A stretch of DNA of 64,000 nucleotides from Fibrobacter succinogenes (lineage in GTDB: Bacteria > Fibrobacterota > Fibrobacteria > Fibrobacterales > Fibrobacteraceae), in contig NZ_CACZDK010000002.1 of NCBI RefSeq assembly GCF_902779965.1, forward strand, positions 124,001-188,000, in the 5' to 3' direction. The position numbers and the translations under genes are program-made. The notes below the pieces were generated by a model, which saw nothing but the letters and a program-made list of their open reading frames with translations, ran no database searches and was not told the DNA's origin. Every line of letters begins with the position of its first letter. The stretch's first letter is position 1. Below, piece by piece: positions 33,894 to 43,222 of this stretch.

Positions 33894-36467
33894 TCACCAT
33901 TCTATGGCAATCTTTGCAACGAGGATTCGGCGGGCGGCTTCGTCGAGCTTTGTCGGGTCGTTCTCGACGCCGAGTAATCCTGCAAAGATGATGAATGGGC
34001 TTGCCGTTGCTCCTTGGTTATTGCACTTGACGCGGATATAGATTGTCCCATCCTTGATTTCAAGTCCTGCTACCAATTCGTTTAAATCCATCTGCTGGCC
34101 TCGGTGGTTTGTAACCACCGGGAATTTTTTCTGTTCGAACTTTTCCATGAGGTCGGCGGGGATGCTTTTTGGCGTGTGGCGGTAGATAATTGCTGTAGGG
34201 AAATGCTTGGAAAGCTTTTCCTTGAGCGGTTCTATGTCTACGATCTCCATGCCATGCGGGAATGGAGCGCTAAGTTTTTCAATGGTCTTTTGCTTGCCTT
34301 CGGGCGAGATGTCGAGCGGTTGCAGCAAATCGACGCTGATGATTTCGCAGTATGTTTCGAGCCCGAGCGGTAAGGCGCCCATGTTCACAATGCGCGGCTT
34401 GGGGCTGAAGCCTTCGCTGAACTTGATAGGGATGCCCGCACAGATGAATGTGCGCTCGAAGAAACTGAGCATGTTCTGGTGCGGGAGAAACCTGCTGATG
34501 CCAGTCTTTTTGAACGTAATCTTGTAGCTGTAGCTTACCTTCTGGCTCGGGCGGCGGTCTGCAACGAGCTTCTTGATTTCTTCGGGAGTGCGGCTGGGCG
34601 CCTTGTGGCGCACAGGATCGTCCGCGAGGACGATTTCCTGGCCAAAGCCAGGAATGCCGCACTTTTGGCAGTCGCCCCACTTGCAGTTCGGCACTGGTGC
34701 CGAAGTCGGGTCAAATGCTTTTTCCCATTCGCGGCGCAAGTATTGCTTGGACGTGCCTGCGTGGATAAAGTCCCAAGGGAACACTTCGTCCTTGTCGCGT
34801 TCGCGATAAACCCAGCTTGTGTCATATCCACATTCGTCCCAAACTTGCAGCCACTTGTCAAAATCAAAGCGGTAACTGTCGCTTTCGAAGATAATGCCTT
34901 TCTTGTAAGCGGCGTAAATAACAGGCCCGAGCGAACGGTCTCCGCGGCTGTAAACGGCTTCGAGGAAACTCGTTTCCCAGGCGGCCCAGTTGATTTTCAC
35001 GTTCGGGTGCTTGTAGAACTTTTCGCGCACGTAGCGGATGTGGTTGAGTGCCGTTTCTTTGTCCATAAACGGCGCCCATTGCAGGCTCGTAAACGATTTC
35101 GGAATCAATATGCCTATGCTCACTGCAATTTGGATGCCGCGGTTGTACTTGCGGCCGATTTTCACGAGGTTGAAAATGAGCTCGCAGAAAGCCTGCATGT
35201 CATCCAGGTTCTCCGTCGGGAACCCGATCATCGTGTAGAGCTTGATTTTGTTGAACCCGCTAGAGAAAGCATGTTCTGCCGCATCGTACATGTCCTGGTC
35301 GCTGATGGTCTTGTTGATCATCTTGCGGATGCGTTCGGAACCTGTTTCGGGGGCGAACGTGGCGCTGCGACCGCCCTTGAGCGCGGCAACCTTTTCGGCG
35401 AGACTTTGTCCAAAACTGTTGACGCGAATACTCGGGAGGCTTACATCTACGTTGTCGTAAAATGGATCATCAATGATGGAGTCTGTAAGCGATTCGACCG
35501 GCTTGTAGTCTGCGGTCGAGAGCGACAAAAGCCCAAGCTCGCGTTCGCCTGTTGCTTGAATGCCGGCCTTTGCAATATCTAAAACATCGTCCGGGTTGAG
35601 CTCGCGGCATGGCCTGTACCAAATGCCTGCCTGGCAGAAACGGCAACCCTGTGCGCAACCGCGCATCACTTCCACGCTAAAGCGGTTGTGGACAAGTTGC
35701 ATGTTCGCAATCAAGTTCTTGATGGGGTAGTCTTTCGGGTCGAGATACGGAATAAATTGACGGCGTACACCGTTAGTTTTTTCGTAGGAACCTTTAGCGG
35801 GTTCTTTCGGAACGATAACGCCGTATTCGTTCTTGACTACTTCGCGGAGGCTCGGTACATACACCCCATCTATTTTAGATAAATTCTCTAGAATTTGAGC
35901 GCGTTTGAGACCTGCTTTGCGCCCTTCGCCAACGCAACGTACAAATTCAACAATCAGCTTTTCGCCATCGCCAATCATGAACGCGTCAAAGAAATCGGCG
36001 ACTGGTTCCGGGTTCCCCATGGCGGGGCCGCCAGAGACTACAATCGGGTCTGTCTCAGCGCGGTCTTTTTGCCATGCCGGGATTCCCGCGAGTTCAAGCA
36101 CGTAAGGTACGTTCGTAAAATTCAATTCGGTCTGGAGCGTAAGCCCCACGACTTCGAAATCCTTGACTGCAGTATAGCTCCCGTGCGTGTATAGCGGAAT
36201 GTCGTATTTTTTCATCTCTTTAGCCATGTCGTCCCACGGTGCAAAACCCACTTCGCAAAGCAGGTCCGGTTCGCGGTTGAGCACATGGTACAGAATGCGC
36301 AGCCCGTTATTGCTCATGCCGATTTCGTAAGTGTCCGGAAACACAAACGCCATACGTGCAAGCATTTTGCTATGGTCTTTGATGACGCTGTTCGCTTCGC
36401 CGCCCATGTAGCGGGCGGGACTTTCTACAGCGGGGAGTGCAAGAGCAAGTTTTTCAAGGATAGTCAT
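33894..36467 (-). CDS. TIGR03960-type radical SAM protein fused to a DUF2344 domain
   Basis: This 857-residue enzyme has an N-terminal cobalamin-binding-like Rossmann region (about 35-175, with FPDTYEIGMSNNGLRILYHV). A radical SAM barrel contains the iron-sulfur motif RGCAQGCRFCQ with Cys271, Cys275 and Cys278, followed by GGRSATFAPETGSERIRKM. A C-terminal DUF2344 domain (about 640-857) starts YSYKITFKKTGISRFLPHQ. In many bacteria the two halves are neighbouring genes, often close to rRNA or ribosomal-protein genes, and a role in RNA or ribosome modification has been suspected. Function remains unproven. An antisense frame is a shadow. Confidence 0.88.
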   Translation of the reverse strand: MTILEKLALALPAVESPARYMGGEANSVIKDHSKMLARMAFVFPDTYEIGMSNNGLRILYHVLNREPDLLCEVGFAPWDDMAKEMKKYDIPLYTHGSYTAVKDFEVVGLTLQTELNFTNVPYVLELAGIPAWQKDRAETDPIVVSGGPAMGNPEPVADFFDAFMIGDGEKLIVEFVRCVGEGRKAGLKRAQILENLSKIDGVYVPSLREVVKNEYGVIVPKEPAKGSYEKTNGVRRQFIPYLDPKDYPIKNLIANMQLVHNRFSVEVMRGCAQGCRFCQAGIWYRPCRELNPDDVLDIAKAGIQATGERELGLLSLSTADYKPVESLTDSIIDDPFYDNVDVSLPSIRVNSFGQSLAEKVAALKGGRSATFAPETGSERIRKMINKTISDQDMYDAAEHAFSSGFNKIKLYTMIGFPTENLDDMQAFCELIFNLVKIGRKYNRGIQIAVSIGILIPKSFTSLQWAPFMDKETALNHIRYVREKFYKHPNVKINWAAWETSFLEAVYSRGDRSLGPVIYAAYKKGIIFESDSYRFDFDKWLQVWDECGYDTSWVYRERDKDEVFPWDFIHAGTSKQYLRREWEKAFDPTSAPVPNCKWGDCQKCGIPGFGQEIVLADDPVRHKAPSRTPEEIKKLVADRRPSQKVSYSYKITFKKTGISRFLPHQNMLSFFERTFICAGIPIKFSEGFSPKPRIVNMGALPLGLETYCEIISVDLLQPLDISPEGKQKTIEKLSAPFPHGMEIVDIEPLKEKLSKHFPTAIIYRHTPKSIPADLMEKFEQKKFPVVTNHRGQQMDLNELVAGLEIKDGTIYIRVKCNNQGATASPFIIFAGLLGVENDPTKLDEAARRILVAKIAIEW

Positions 36468-36511
36468 GTGGATAAATATAGAATAGAATGGGGGAGATGA
36501 AACTGGCTCTA

Positions 36512-36540
36512 TTGACTTGCATTTGGGTTTAATGTATATT
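36512..36540 (+). promoter_or_regulatory. Promoter of the PIN toxin-antitoxin pair
   Basis: TTGACT (36512-36517), a 17-base spacer and TATATT (36535-36540) predict a start near 36547. That leaves a 12-base leader with AGAGAGG before the ATG at 36559. Confidence 0.75.
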
Positions 36541-36558
36541 GGATAGAGAGGTATTGGT

Positions 36559-36792
36559 ATGGCCTTAGATATGACATTGACTGAGATAAACCCAGCTCAG
36601 ATGTTGGTTTTGAAGTCTTTCGCAAATGTATCTAGCGAAGAAGAATTAAGCGCTTTGATGAAAACGCTTAAGAAATTCTATGCCCAAAGATTAGAAAAGG
36701 AGCTTGACCGTTTGTGGGCTGATGGAACGTTAGATCAAAAGAAGTTGGACGAGTTGCAGTCTGAACATCTACGGACTCCATATCGTGGATAA
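36559..36792 (+). CDS. Putative antitoxin partner of PIN toxin
   Basis: This 77-residue acidic and basic helical protein has no recognised DNA-binding motif. Its stop overlaps the start of the PIN-domain gene by eight bases, the tight coupling expected of an antitoxin-toxin pair. Similar short proteins with an ARxxEKELDxLW-like C-terminal helix accompany COG1569 PIN toxins (here RLEKELDRLWADG). It has its own near-consensus promoter. Antitoxin function is inferred from position. Confidence 0.75.
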   Translation: MALDMTLTEINPAQMLVLKSFANVSSEEELSALMKTLKKFYAQRLEKELDRLWADGTLDQKKLDELQSEHLRTPYRG

Positions 36793-37201
36793 GAAGCTAA
36801 AAGTTGTTGTGGATACGAATGCCCTTTTGCAAATGTTAGGGCGTCATAGCAAGTACCATTTTCTTTATGAAAAATTTTTGAATGAAGAATATTGGCTATG
36901 TGTATCTAATGAAATTGTGCATGAATATGAAGAAATCTTGGAAATGCTTGCATCACCTGTGGCTGCAAATTTATTCATGAAAGTTTTGGAGTTTTCAGAG
37001 AATGTAGTTCGTAAAGATCCGTTCTTTAAACTTAACCTGATTAAGAAGGATCCTGATGATAATAAATTTGTTGATTGTGCGTTTGCTAGTCAAGCTGATT
37101 ACATCGTGACAAATGATGCTCATTTTTTGGAGCTTAAGCAGGTCAATTTTCCGACTATACAGGTGAAATCTTTAGACGATTTTGCTTTAGATATGGGATA
37201 A
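36785..37201 (+). CDS. PIN-domain toxin of a toxin-antitoxin system
   Basis: This 138-residue putative ribonuclease (PIN family, COG1569 type) starts at a GTG within the end of the antitoxin gene. Acidic metal-binding residues are visible: Asp10 in VVVDTNALL, Glu43/Glu47 in SNEIVHEYEE, and Asp97 and Asp111 in KFVDCAFASQADYIVTNDAHF. VapC-like PIN toxins cut tRNA or mRNA with magnesium. It is translationally coupled to the upstream antitoxin. The target is unknown. Confidence 0.88.
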   Translation: MDKKLKVVVDTNALLQMLGRHSKYHFLYEKFLNEEYWLCVSNEIVHEYEEILEMLASPVAANLFMKVLEFSENVVRKDPFFKLNLIKKDPDDNKFVDCAFASQADYIVTNDAHFLELKQVNFPTIQVKSLDDFALDMG

Positions 37202-37302
37202 TCTCTGAAAAAATTTCTTTTGAGATAAATCGTACTTTTTTAAGGGGCTGTTTTAATAATTCTTTATTGCCATACCCCATAATATTTTAATATTTTTATA
37301 AT

Positions 37303-38658
37303 ATGAGTATCGTTAAATATATTTTCTGGTTGGTCGCCTTCTTAATGGGCGTTATTGCAGCTTACGTCGTCCCCGAAGAAACCATGTCTTTTGGGGCGAA
37401 ATTTGTATTTGTCGGCGCCTGGGGTGCCGTGCTCGGTTTCGTTTTCTATACCGTCTGCCGCAGGCAGATAGAAGCAATCGAAAACGATTTTAACGAGGTG
37501 CTGAACAAGCCGCAGCCGAAGGACACTCAGTATGTGTCTGTCCGCTTGCAAGAAGAAAAGAAAAATCCGCTCCCGCCGGGGGCGATTCCTGCTTCCGAAG
37601 CGCTTAAAAATCAGCCTGTGCCAGTCTCAATCAAAAAACTCGATGCGGCTGCCGTCAAGGTCGGGTTCCCGCTTGAAGCTTGGAACGCCTTTAAGCTTGG
37701 AGTCTTGCGCAACCGTCCGTTCACCGAAGTTGTCGATGCCATGCAGAAGCTTTTACCGGAACTTTTCCCGGGGGCTTCCGGTGTGCTTTATATGTACGGT
37801 GGCGTGCAGACCGAACTCTCGCAGATTTTCCGCTTTGGCCCGAACGTGATTAGCGATGAGACCATGACGCCTGCCGAATGCGCAAGCTTTAACACCGGCG
37901 ATATCGTTGTGACCGATTACAACTCGCCCGATGTTTCGAGCGGCTGCACGCACTTGCACCATCGCCCGAAGGGCATTGCCATTTGCTCCCCGATTGAAGG
38001 CCTCGAAGAACACTTTGGCATTCTGACTCTCCAGGTCGATAAGCTCCCCGAAACCGAAACTAAGGAATACTGGCAGGCGAAGGTGAGCATCGTTACGGCT
38101 GCGTTTGGGCTCTATGTGGCGAACCAGGACCTGAACATGCGCTTTGAACAGCACAGTATCCGTGACATGCTGACGGGTCTTTTTAACAAACGTTATATGG
38201 AAGAATCGCTTAACCGCGAAATCACTGCAGCCGTGCGCCACAAGTCGCCGATTGGCATTGCTATGCTTTACCCAGATGCAATACCTGCCGTGCAGAGCAA
38301 ACAAGGGCGCCATGCTGTGGAACAGCTTTTCTGGGAACTCGGACAGCGCTTGCCGAACTACATTCGCGGTGAAGACATTCCGTGCCGCTACTCCGATGAC
38401 GTGTTCTGCGTGATTATGCCGGGTGCCGACCTCAATATTACGAGGAACCGCGCCGAACGCATTCGCAACGAAATCTCGCAGCTCCAGATCGCTTATGGCG
38501 ACGGAATCCTTGCGACGACACTCAGTATGGGCGTTGCCGTGATGCCGACACATGCTAACGATGCCGGTTCTTTAATCTATACCGCAGAAGCCTCCTTGCA
38601 TATGGCTATGCAGGCGGGCGGCAACAAGGTCGTTATCGCAGATTCCATAATAAAGTAA
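37303..38658 (+). CDS. Membrane GAF-GGDEF protein with degenerate active site
   Basis: This 451-residue protein has two N-terminal transmembrane helices (about 7-22 and 33-51), a GAF-like sensor domain (about 128-275) and a C-terminal GGDEF-fold domain (about 285-445) beginning DMLTGLFNKRYMEE. The active-site GGDEF is replaced by SDDVF (364-368), and the usual DxDxFK metal motif is YPDAIPAV, so cyclase activity is doubtful. The inhibitory-site RxxD is kept as RGED (355-358), exactly five residues before it, so the protein may bind cyclic-di-GMP as a receptor. It precedes the pilin gene but is separated from it by a terminator and 500 bases. Confidence 0.85.
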   Translation: MSIVKYIFWLVAFLMGVIAAYVVPEETMSFGAKFVFVGAWGAVLGFVFYTVCRRQIEAIENDFNEVLNKPQPKDTQYVSVRLQEEKKNPLPPGAIPASEALKNQPVPVSIKKLDAAAVKVGFPLEAWNAFKLGVLRNRPFTEVVDAMQKLLPELFPGASGVLYMYGGVQTELSQIFRFGPNVISDETMTPAECASFNTGDIVVTDYNSPDVSSGCTHLHHRPKGIAICSPIEGLEEHFGILTLQVDKLPETETKEYWQAKVSIVTAAFGLYVANQDLNMRFEQHSIRDMLTGLFNKRYMEESLNREITAAVRHKSPIGIAMLYPDAIPAVQSKQGRHAVEQLFWELGQRLPNYIRGEDIPCRYSDDVFCVIMPGADLNITRNRAERIRNEISQLQIAYGDGILATTLSMGVAVMPTHANDAGSLIYTAEASLHMAMQAGGNKVVIADSIIK

Positions 38659-38721
38659 TTTGCAGCCTTTATAAATATTCTGCCTATATTATATATAGTA
38701 TGACTCTGGTTCTTTCAGGGA

Positions 38722-38748
38722 AAGCCTCCTACGGGAGGCATTTTTTTT
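38722..38748 (+). terminator. Terminator after the GGDEF-like gene
   Basis: GCCTCC/GGAGGC (38724-38729, 38734-38739) with loop TACG and a run of eight Ts. Confidence 0.88.
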
Positions 38749-39154
38749 GTCAAGGATATTTTAGCCCTTCAAAAAGGTAAACACTATTTGCTGTATGTTA
38801 CTTATGACGAGTATTGTTGTTTGTTTTATTAATGATGTAAAGATTTTATTACGGCGAAAAACGCTAAAATGGGGCTTTTGGGGCCATAATTATTCCAACT
38901 TGGAGTAAAAAAACGTAGCGAAAGACTCTTTTTCGTAAAAAAATATCTATATATAGAGCATCGAAATTTGGTAAATAAATCCAATTTTTTGATGGAAATG
39001 TGCAATCAGTCACAAAAAAGACCCAGTCATGACACAAACGTGACAAAAGTTTGACAAAAGTATTGCTTTTCTCGAAAAATTAGGTATATTATCCAATGTA
39101 AACGAGCGGTAACGCTCACAACAAGAATGTGTAACTAAAACAAGGAGATACACT
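38749..39154. other. Long non-coding region upstream of the pilin gene
   Basis: About 400 bases without a gene, AT-rich. A near-promoter TTGCTT (39063-39068), 16 bases, TATATT (39085-39090) would start transcription near 39097, giving a 58-base leader before the pilin ATG. ACAAACGTGACAAAAGTTTGACAAAAG-like direct repeats (TGACAAAAG twice, 39040-39060) lie just upstream and could bind an activator. I see no recognisable cyclic-di-GMP riboswitch. Confidence 0.45.
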
Positions 39155-39643
39155 ATGAAGAAGCAAGGTTTTACCCTTATTGAATTGATGGTCGTGATTG
39201 TTATCATGGGCATCCTCGCAGCAGTCGCAGTTCCGAAACTCTTCGGTATGATTGCTAAGTCCAAGGCATCTGAAGTCGGCCCGGCAGCTGGTACTTACGT
39301 AAAGCTCCAGCAGGCTTACTTCTCTGAAGCAAACAAGGCTGGTGGCTGGCAGTTGATTGGCTACCTTGCTCCGAGCGGTGAAAAGGCTAGCCAGACTGTA
39401 AACTTCAAGTATGATGTAGGTGGTATTGAAGCCGCAGCTCAAGATGAGTTGAAGTCTGAAAAAATTGGCTGGACTGCAGAAAACGTTGCTAACTTGAATG
39501 AATGCCAGGCTGGTGTTAACTGGAGCGTCACACTTTCTAAGTCAAGTGATGCAACTAAGGGTGCTGATGTTAAATTTAAGTCTGAAGCCAAGGGCGCTGG
39601 TTGTGTTGCTCTTACCCCGACTTTCGCTAACATCGGTAAGTAA
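39155..39643 (+). CDS. Type IV pilin (PilA-like)
   Basis: This 162-residue prepilin has leader MKKQG followed by the mature N-terminus FTLIELMVVIVIMGILAAVA. This is a textbook class III signal cleaved between Gly5 and Phe6, with Glu at mature position 5 and the hydrophobic alpha-1 helix that builds the pilus core. Two cysteines near the C-terminus (in NECQAGV and AGCVAL) would form the D-loop disulfide. AAGGAG lies before the ATG and a terminator follows, with a long upstream control region, consistent with a highly expressed major pilin. The A24 peptidase at 15437 is a likely processing enzyme. Confidence 0.93.
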   Translation: MKKQGFTLIELMVVIVIMGILAAVAVPKLFGMIAKSKASEVGPAAGTYVKLQQAYFSEANKAGGWQLIGYLAPSGEKASQTVNFKYDVGGIEAAAQDELKSEKIGWTAENVANLNECQAGVNWSVTLSKSSDATKGADVKFKSEAKGAGCVALTPTFANIGK

Positions 39644-39669
39644 GGTTTAACCAATAAATCTTTATAAAA

Positions 39670-39699
39670 GAGATCTCCGATTGGGAGGTCTCTTTTTTT
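39670..39699 (+). terminator. Terminator after the pilin gene
   Basis: GAGATCTCC pairs with GGAGGTCTC (39670-39678, 39684-39692, one G-U pair), followed by seven Ts. Confidence 0.85.
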
Positions 39700-39749
39700 A
39701 TTAGATTTCAGGTTGAATTAAAACGCTTTAAGAAATACTTTTTGCCAAT

Positions 39750-41546
39750 ATGTACAATTATACGTTTCATTTTTTATTGTCCTTAATTTTGGCGGCTTTA
39801 TTTTCGGTTCTTTTTTGCCATGGCTTTAAAAAGAGGCTTTTGGCTTTTTTTACTATACCTGTTATATTTTACATTTTATTCTACAATTACGATTATGTGC
39901 TTTATCTGGGAGGGGCGGCTCCTATTGCAATTTCATATTTTGGTGCGGTTTATGCTTGCCTATTATTTCTTTTTTTGGCGTCATATAAAAATTTTCCCCT
40001 TATAAGTGATGGTTTTCACGACCAATTCCGTATATCCGAAATAAAAACAACGGGTTTTTTCTTTTTTAATTTTGTCCTTCAAGTATTTTTGGTTTTATAT
40101 ATTCAGGTTATTCCTTGGGCAATTGACACATTCCCGCTATCTAACATAGAAGCTGTACTTTTTACGCTTTTTGCAGGAACTAATGAGGGCGCAGAAGAAT
40201 TTGTTCTTTCGTCTTTTTGGAGTAAGGCTTGCAATCCCGCCATAAAGTTCCTTTCTATAATTCTTGTTTGTGAATTGGTAATTTCAATTATCTTAAAACG
40301 ACAAAAAATAGCTTTACGTTTTACACTTTGGAAAATCAAAGCGATAATTATGGGTCCAACCATAAAAGAATATTTTAACCAAATACTGAAAATCTCAACC
40401 ATATTTTTATTGGTTTATTGCGCAATTCTCTCTTTTGTTTTGCCGGGAATTGTAATGAGTACTCCTTTCAAAGCTTTATTCCAACAACCTGTTGATTCCG
40501 AGCTCTACAGAAATCACTATATCCATCCTGATTCTATTCAAATTTCGTCGGAGAACCCTAAAAATCTGATTGTTATTTTACTAGAATCCATGGAAACAAA
40601 TTTTGCTCAATACACACCGGAAATTAATTCATTGGAAAAAGAGCATACGAATTTTGCACCCGGTGGAGAAAGCGTATCTGGAACTAGTTGGACTATTGCT
40701 GGAATTACAGGGAAACTTTGCGGAATACCTTTGAACATGCCTATGGGGATAGGCGAATATTTAGGCAAATTACCCACGTATTTGCCGGGGGCGAAATGTT
40801 TAATGAATGTGCTTGCCGACAAAAACTATAATCAAGTTTATATGCAGGGATCTAGTGGCGATTTTACACAAAAGAGGACTTTTTGGACTGTGCACGGGAA
40901 CGTGGCTGTTCATGATATTGAATATTATAAAGGTGTTGGAAAAATTCCAAATGATTACCATGTTTTTTGGGGATTTGAGGATAGAAAACTTTATCAATTT
41001 GCGAGAGAAGAACTGGATAGCTTATATAAGCAAGGAAAACCTTTTGCTTTGTATATGCTTACGATAGACACTCATCAACCTGAAGGCTACGTGGATGGTG
41101 CTTGTGAAAAAGAATTCAAGAATGTTGATGGAAAATTGCCAAAGGCCATTCGGTGTTCTTCTAAGCAACTTTATGATTTTATATCATGGGCTAAAGATCA
41201 GCCTTGGTATGAAAATACGGTGATTTCTGTTATGGGTGATCATACGATGTCCGTCTTATCAGTAAAAGCAAATGTTCCGCCACAGGATTCTCTTTATTGG
41301 ACTAATTTTATAATTAATTCTAGCGTTCGAAAGTCGATGAAGCCGCGTCAATATTCTTCTTTAGACATGTTCCCCACGTTGTTAGAGGCGATGGGTTTTG
41401 AACTTAAAAGTCGTGGTATTGCTTTGGGGCGTTCGCTTTTTTCGGATAGTCTTACCATGCTGGAACTTTATGGCCGTCAGACTTTAGACAGTTTACTTCG
41501 TGAACGAAGTGTTCAGTACGATAAATTCTTGTTTGGGGAAAAATGA
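39750..41546 (+). CDS. LTA synthase/MdoB-like sulfatase-fold membrane enzyme
   Basis: This 598-residue protein has about five N-terminal transmembrane helices (to residue about 235) and a periplasmic alkaline-phosphatase-superfamily domain. Active-site elements are the metal-binding LLESMETNF (Glu279), SVSGTSWTIAG with candidate nucleophile Thr312, LTIDTHQPEGY (Asp440, His442) and MGDHTMS (Asp497, His498). Relatives transfer phosphoglycerol or phosphoethanolamine from lipids to glycans or lipid A. The following gene overlaps by four bases (ATGA), indicating translational coupling, so this is the first gene of a three-gene envelope operon. The donor and acceptor are unknown. Confidence 0.88.
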   Translation: MYNYTFHFLLSLILAALFSVLFCHGFKKRLLAFFTIPVIFYILFYNYDYVLYLGGAAPIAISYFGAVYACLLFLFLASYKNFPLISDGFHDQFRISEIKTTGFFFFNFVLQVFLVLYIQVIPWAIDTFPLSNIEAVLFTLFAGTNEGAEEFVLSSFWSKACNPAIKFLSIILVCELVISIILKRQKIALRFTLWKIKAIIMGPTIKEYFNQILKISTIFLLVYCAILSFVLPGIVMSTPFKALFQQPVDSELYRNHYIHPDSIQISSENPKNLIVILLESMETNFAQYTPEINSLEKEHTNFAPGGESVSGTSWTIAGITGKLCGIPLNMPMGIGEYLGKLPTYLPGAKCLMNVLADKNYNQVYMQGSSGDFTQKRTFWTVHGNVAVHDIEYYKGVGKIPNDYHVFWGFEDRKLYQFAREELDSLYKQGKPFALYMLTIDTHQPEGYVDGACEKEFKNVDGKLPKAIRCSSKQLYDFISWAKDQPWYENTVISVMGDHTMSVLSVKANVPPQDSLYWTNFIINSSVRKSMKPRQYSSLDMFPTLLEAMGFELKSRGIALGRSLFSDSLTMLELYGRQTLDSLLRERSVQYDKFLFGEK

Positions 41547-43222
41547 AGTATTCTAAAATAATTGCTGCTTTAGGCCTAAATTTTGTTTTATTTGCTGTTT
41601 TCGCCGTTTTAGGGGTTTTCCGCTATGGCGCTCTTGACGATTATTTTATGGCTACCGTTTTGACGGGGGCGTATGGTTCTGAGTTCGATCCGCATTTGGT
41701 ATTTGTCAATGGTGCGCTTGCCTATTGCTTGATGCCGCTCTATTATTTGTTCCCGAGTGTTGGCTGGTTTTATATTTTTCAGATGGCGACCATTTTTGGA
41801 GCGTTTACCCTATTTTCTTATTGCTTGATTCGGCAGTTGGGATTTCGCTTGGGAGTGCCTTTGGCAATGTTGCTGAGTGCTGTTGCCATAGAATTTTACG
41901 CATCGGTTTCCTTTACGATTTGCGCGCCATTGCTTGCGGCGAGTGGGGCGATTCTGTTTATTAAAGGAAGCATTCGTGAAAAAACGTTGTGGTTAGCTGC
42001 TGGCTGTATTTTGTTGATTTTGGGCGCCATGTTGCGTTTTCAGATGTTTCTATTGGTGATTCCGTTTCTGGGAACTTTGCTTTTGTGGGCGCATTTCCCG
42101 TTCAAGGCTGTACCGAAAAAAACGTTGATCGCTCTCGCTTTTTGCGGACTTGCTATTTATGGCGTAAATACATTCGATGAAAATTTGTACAACGATCCAG
42201 AATATAAGTATTATAAGGCATATCAATATAAGCGGTCTTTTTTTGGTGATGGCGCTCATTATGATAAAGAAGCTATATCTGATGAACTTGAAGAACGGGG
42301 AATGATTCCGCTTGATTTTAAATTGTTGTGTGCTTGGAATTTTTATGACACACAAGTTTTTAGCGCCGATAGCTTGGATGCTATTATCAAGATTGCAAAT
42401 AGAAATGTTTATGTTGAAAACAAGCAACGTTTACCCGCAGCGGTTGCTATGGGAATTTCCAATGCTTTTACGCGGAATATGGCGTGGTGCTGGTGTTTTA
42501 TTTGCATATTGATTCTTTTGTTTACGGGAAAAAAGTCTAGGATGTACCCTTGGGGCTCACTTGTGTTGGTTGTGGCTTCGTATATGTATTTGCTGCAATT
42601 GAATCGCTTGGTATCGCATGTAGAAATGGGAATCTGGCTTTATGCCGCGGTTATGGGAATCCCGCTTTTACAAAAGGACAATACTGTTGCGGGTGTTTCT
42701 AGTAAAATTTCCAGCCGTTTGCCGATAATTGTATCGTTGTTTGCGTTAGTGTTTTTAGCGGGTACGATTCTTTCGTTGCCGAAAGAAGATCGGAATCGCG
42801 CCGTTTTTGCTGTGCCCGAAATGTCCAAGGACTGGCGTGAATTTTTGGAGTATGCAAATAAAAATATAGGCGATGTTTATTTGCTTTCTTTTTATCAATA
42901 TAAGGATCTTGGTCTTGTCAAGAATGCTCCGTATGAGGCTGCAAAGCCTAGTAGCTGGCAGAATATAATCCCGATTGGATATTGGAATATTAACCTGCCG
43001 GGGATGAAACGTGAACTTGAAAAACGGGGCGTTGAAAATCCGTTACGTGATATTGTCAAAGACAATGTTTATACAATCGAAATGGGAAATTCTCCTATTT
43101 ACCAGTTGTTCTACAAAATCCATTACCATAAGAATTTGAGCGTTGATACGGTACAGACGTTTGGTGATTTGATGATTTTGAAATATCGCGAGGTGTCTGA
43201 TGAAAAAAATGCAGAAGATTAA
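41543..43222 (+). CDS. Polytopic membrane protein, GT-C glycosyltransferase-like
   Basis: This 559-residue protein has about ten or more hydrophobic helices and a soluble C-terminal segment (about 420-559). An acidic pair after the first helix (LDDYFMA, Asp32-Asp33) resembles the extracytoplasmic DD/DE motif of GT-C fold sugar transferases that use polyprenyl-phosphate sugars, but overall identity is not recognised. It is coupled by a 4-base overlap to the sulfatase-fold enzyme upstream and overlaps the next gene by 23 bases. A role in decorating an envelope glycan is inference from context. Confidence 0.65.
   Translation: MKYSKIIAALGLNFVLFAVFAVLGVFRYGALDDYFMATVLTGAYGSEFDPHLVFVNGALAYCLMPLYYLFPSVGWFYIFQMATIFGAFTLFSYCLIRQLGFRLGVPLAMLLSAVAIEFYASVSFTICAPLLAASGAILFIKGSIREKTLWLAAGCILLILGAMLRFQMFLLVIPFLGTLLLWAHFPFKAVPKKTLIALAFCGLAIYGVNTFDENLYNDPEYKYYKAYQYKRSFFGDGAHYDKEAISDELEERGMIPLDFKLLCAWNFYDTQVFSADSLDAIIKIANRNVYVENKQRLPAAVAMGISNAFTRNMAWCWCFICILILLFTGKKSRMYPWGSLVLVVASYMYLLQLNRLVSHVEMGIWLYAAVMGIPLLQKDNTVAGVSSKISSRLPIIVSLFALVFLAGTILSLPKEDRNRAVFAVPEMSKDWREFLEYANKNIGDVYLLSFYQYKDLGLVKNAPYEAAKPSSWQNIIPIGYWNINLPGMKRELEKRGVENPLRDIVKDNVYTIEMGNSPIYQLFYKIHYHKNLSVDTVQTFGDLMILKYREVSDEKNAED

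Noticed and set aside
34479-35582. 367-codon plus-strand frame opposite the radical SAM protein
   Set aside because: No motif and fully inside a gene with a complete CxxxCxxC and DUF2344 domain.
39045-39070. Possible sigma-54 promoter before the pilin gene
   Set aside because: TTGCT is present, but the -24 GG is lacking at the required distance, so a sigma-70-like pair was preferred at low confidence.
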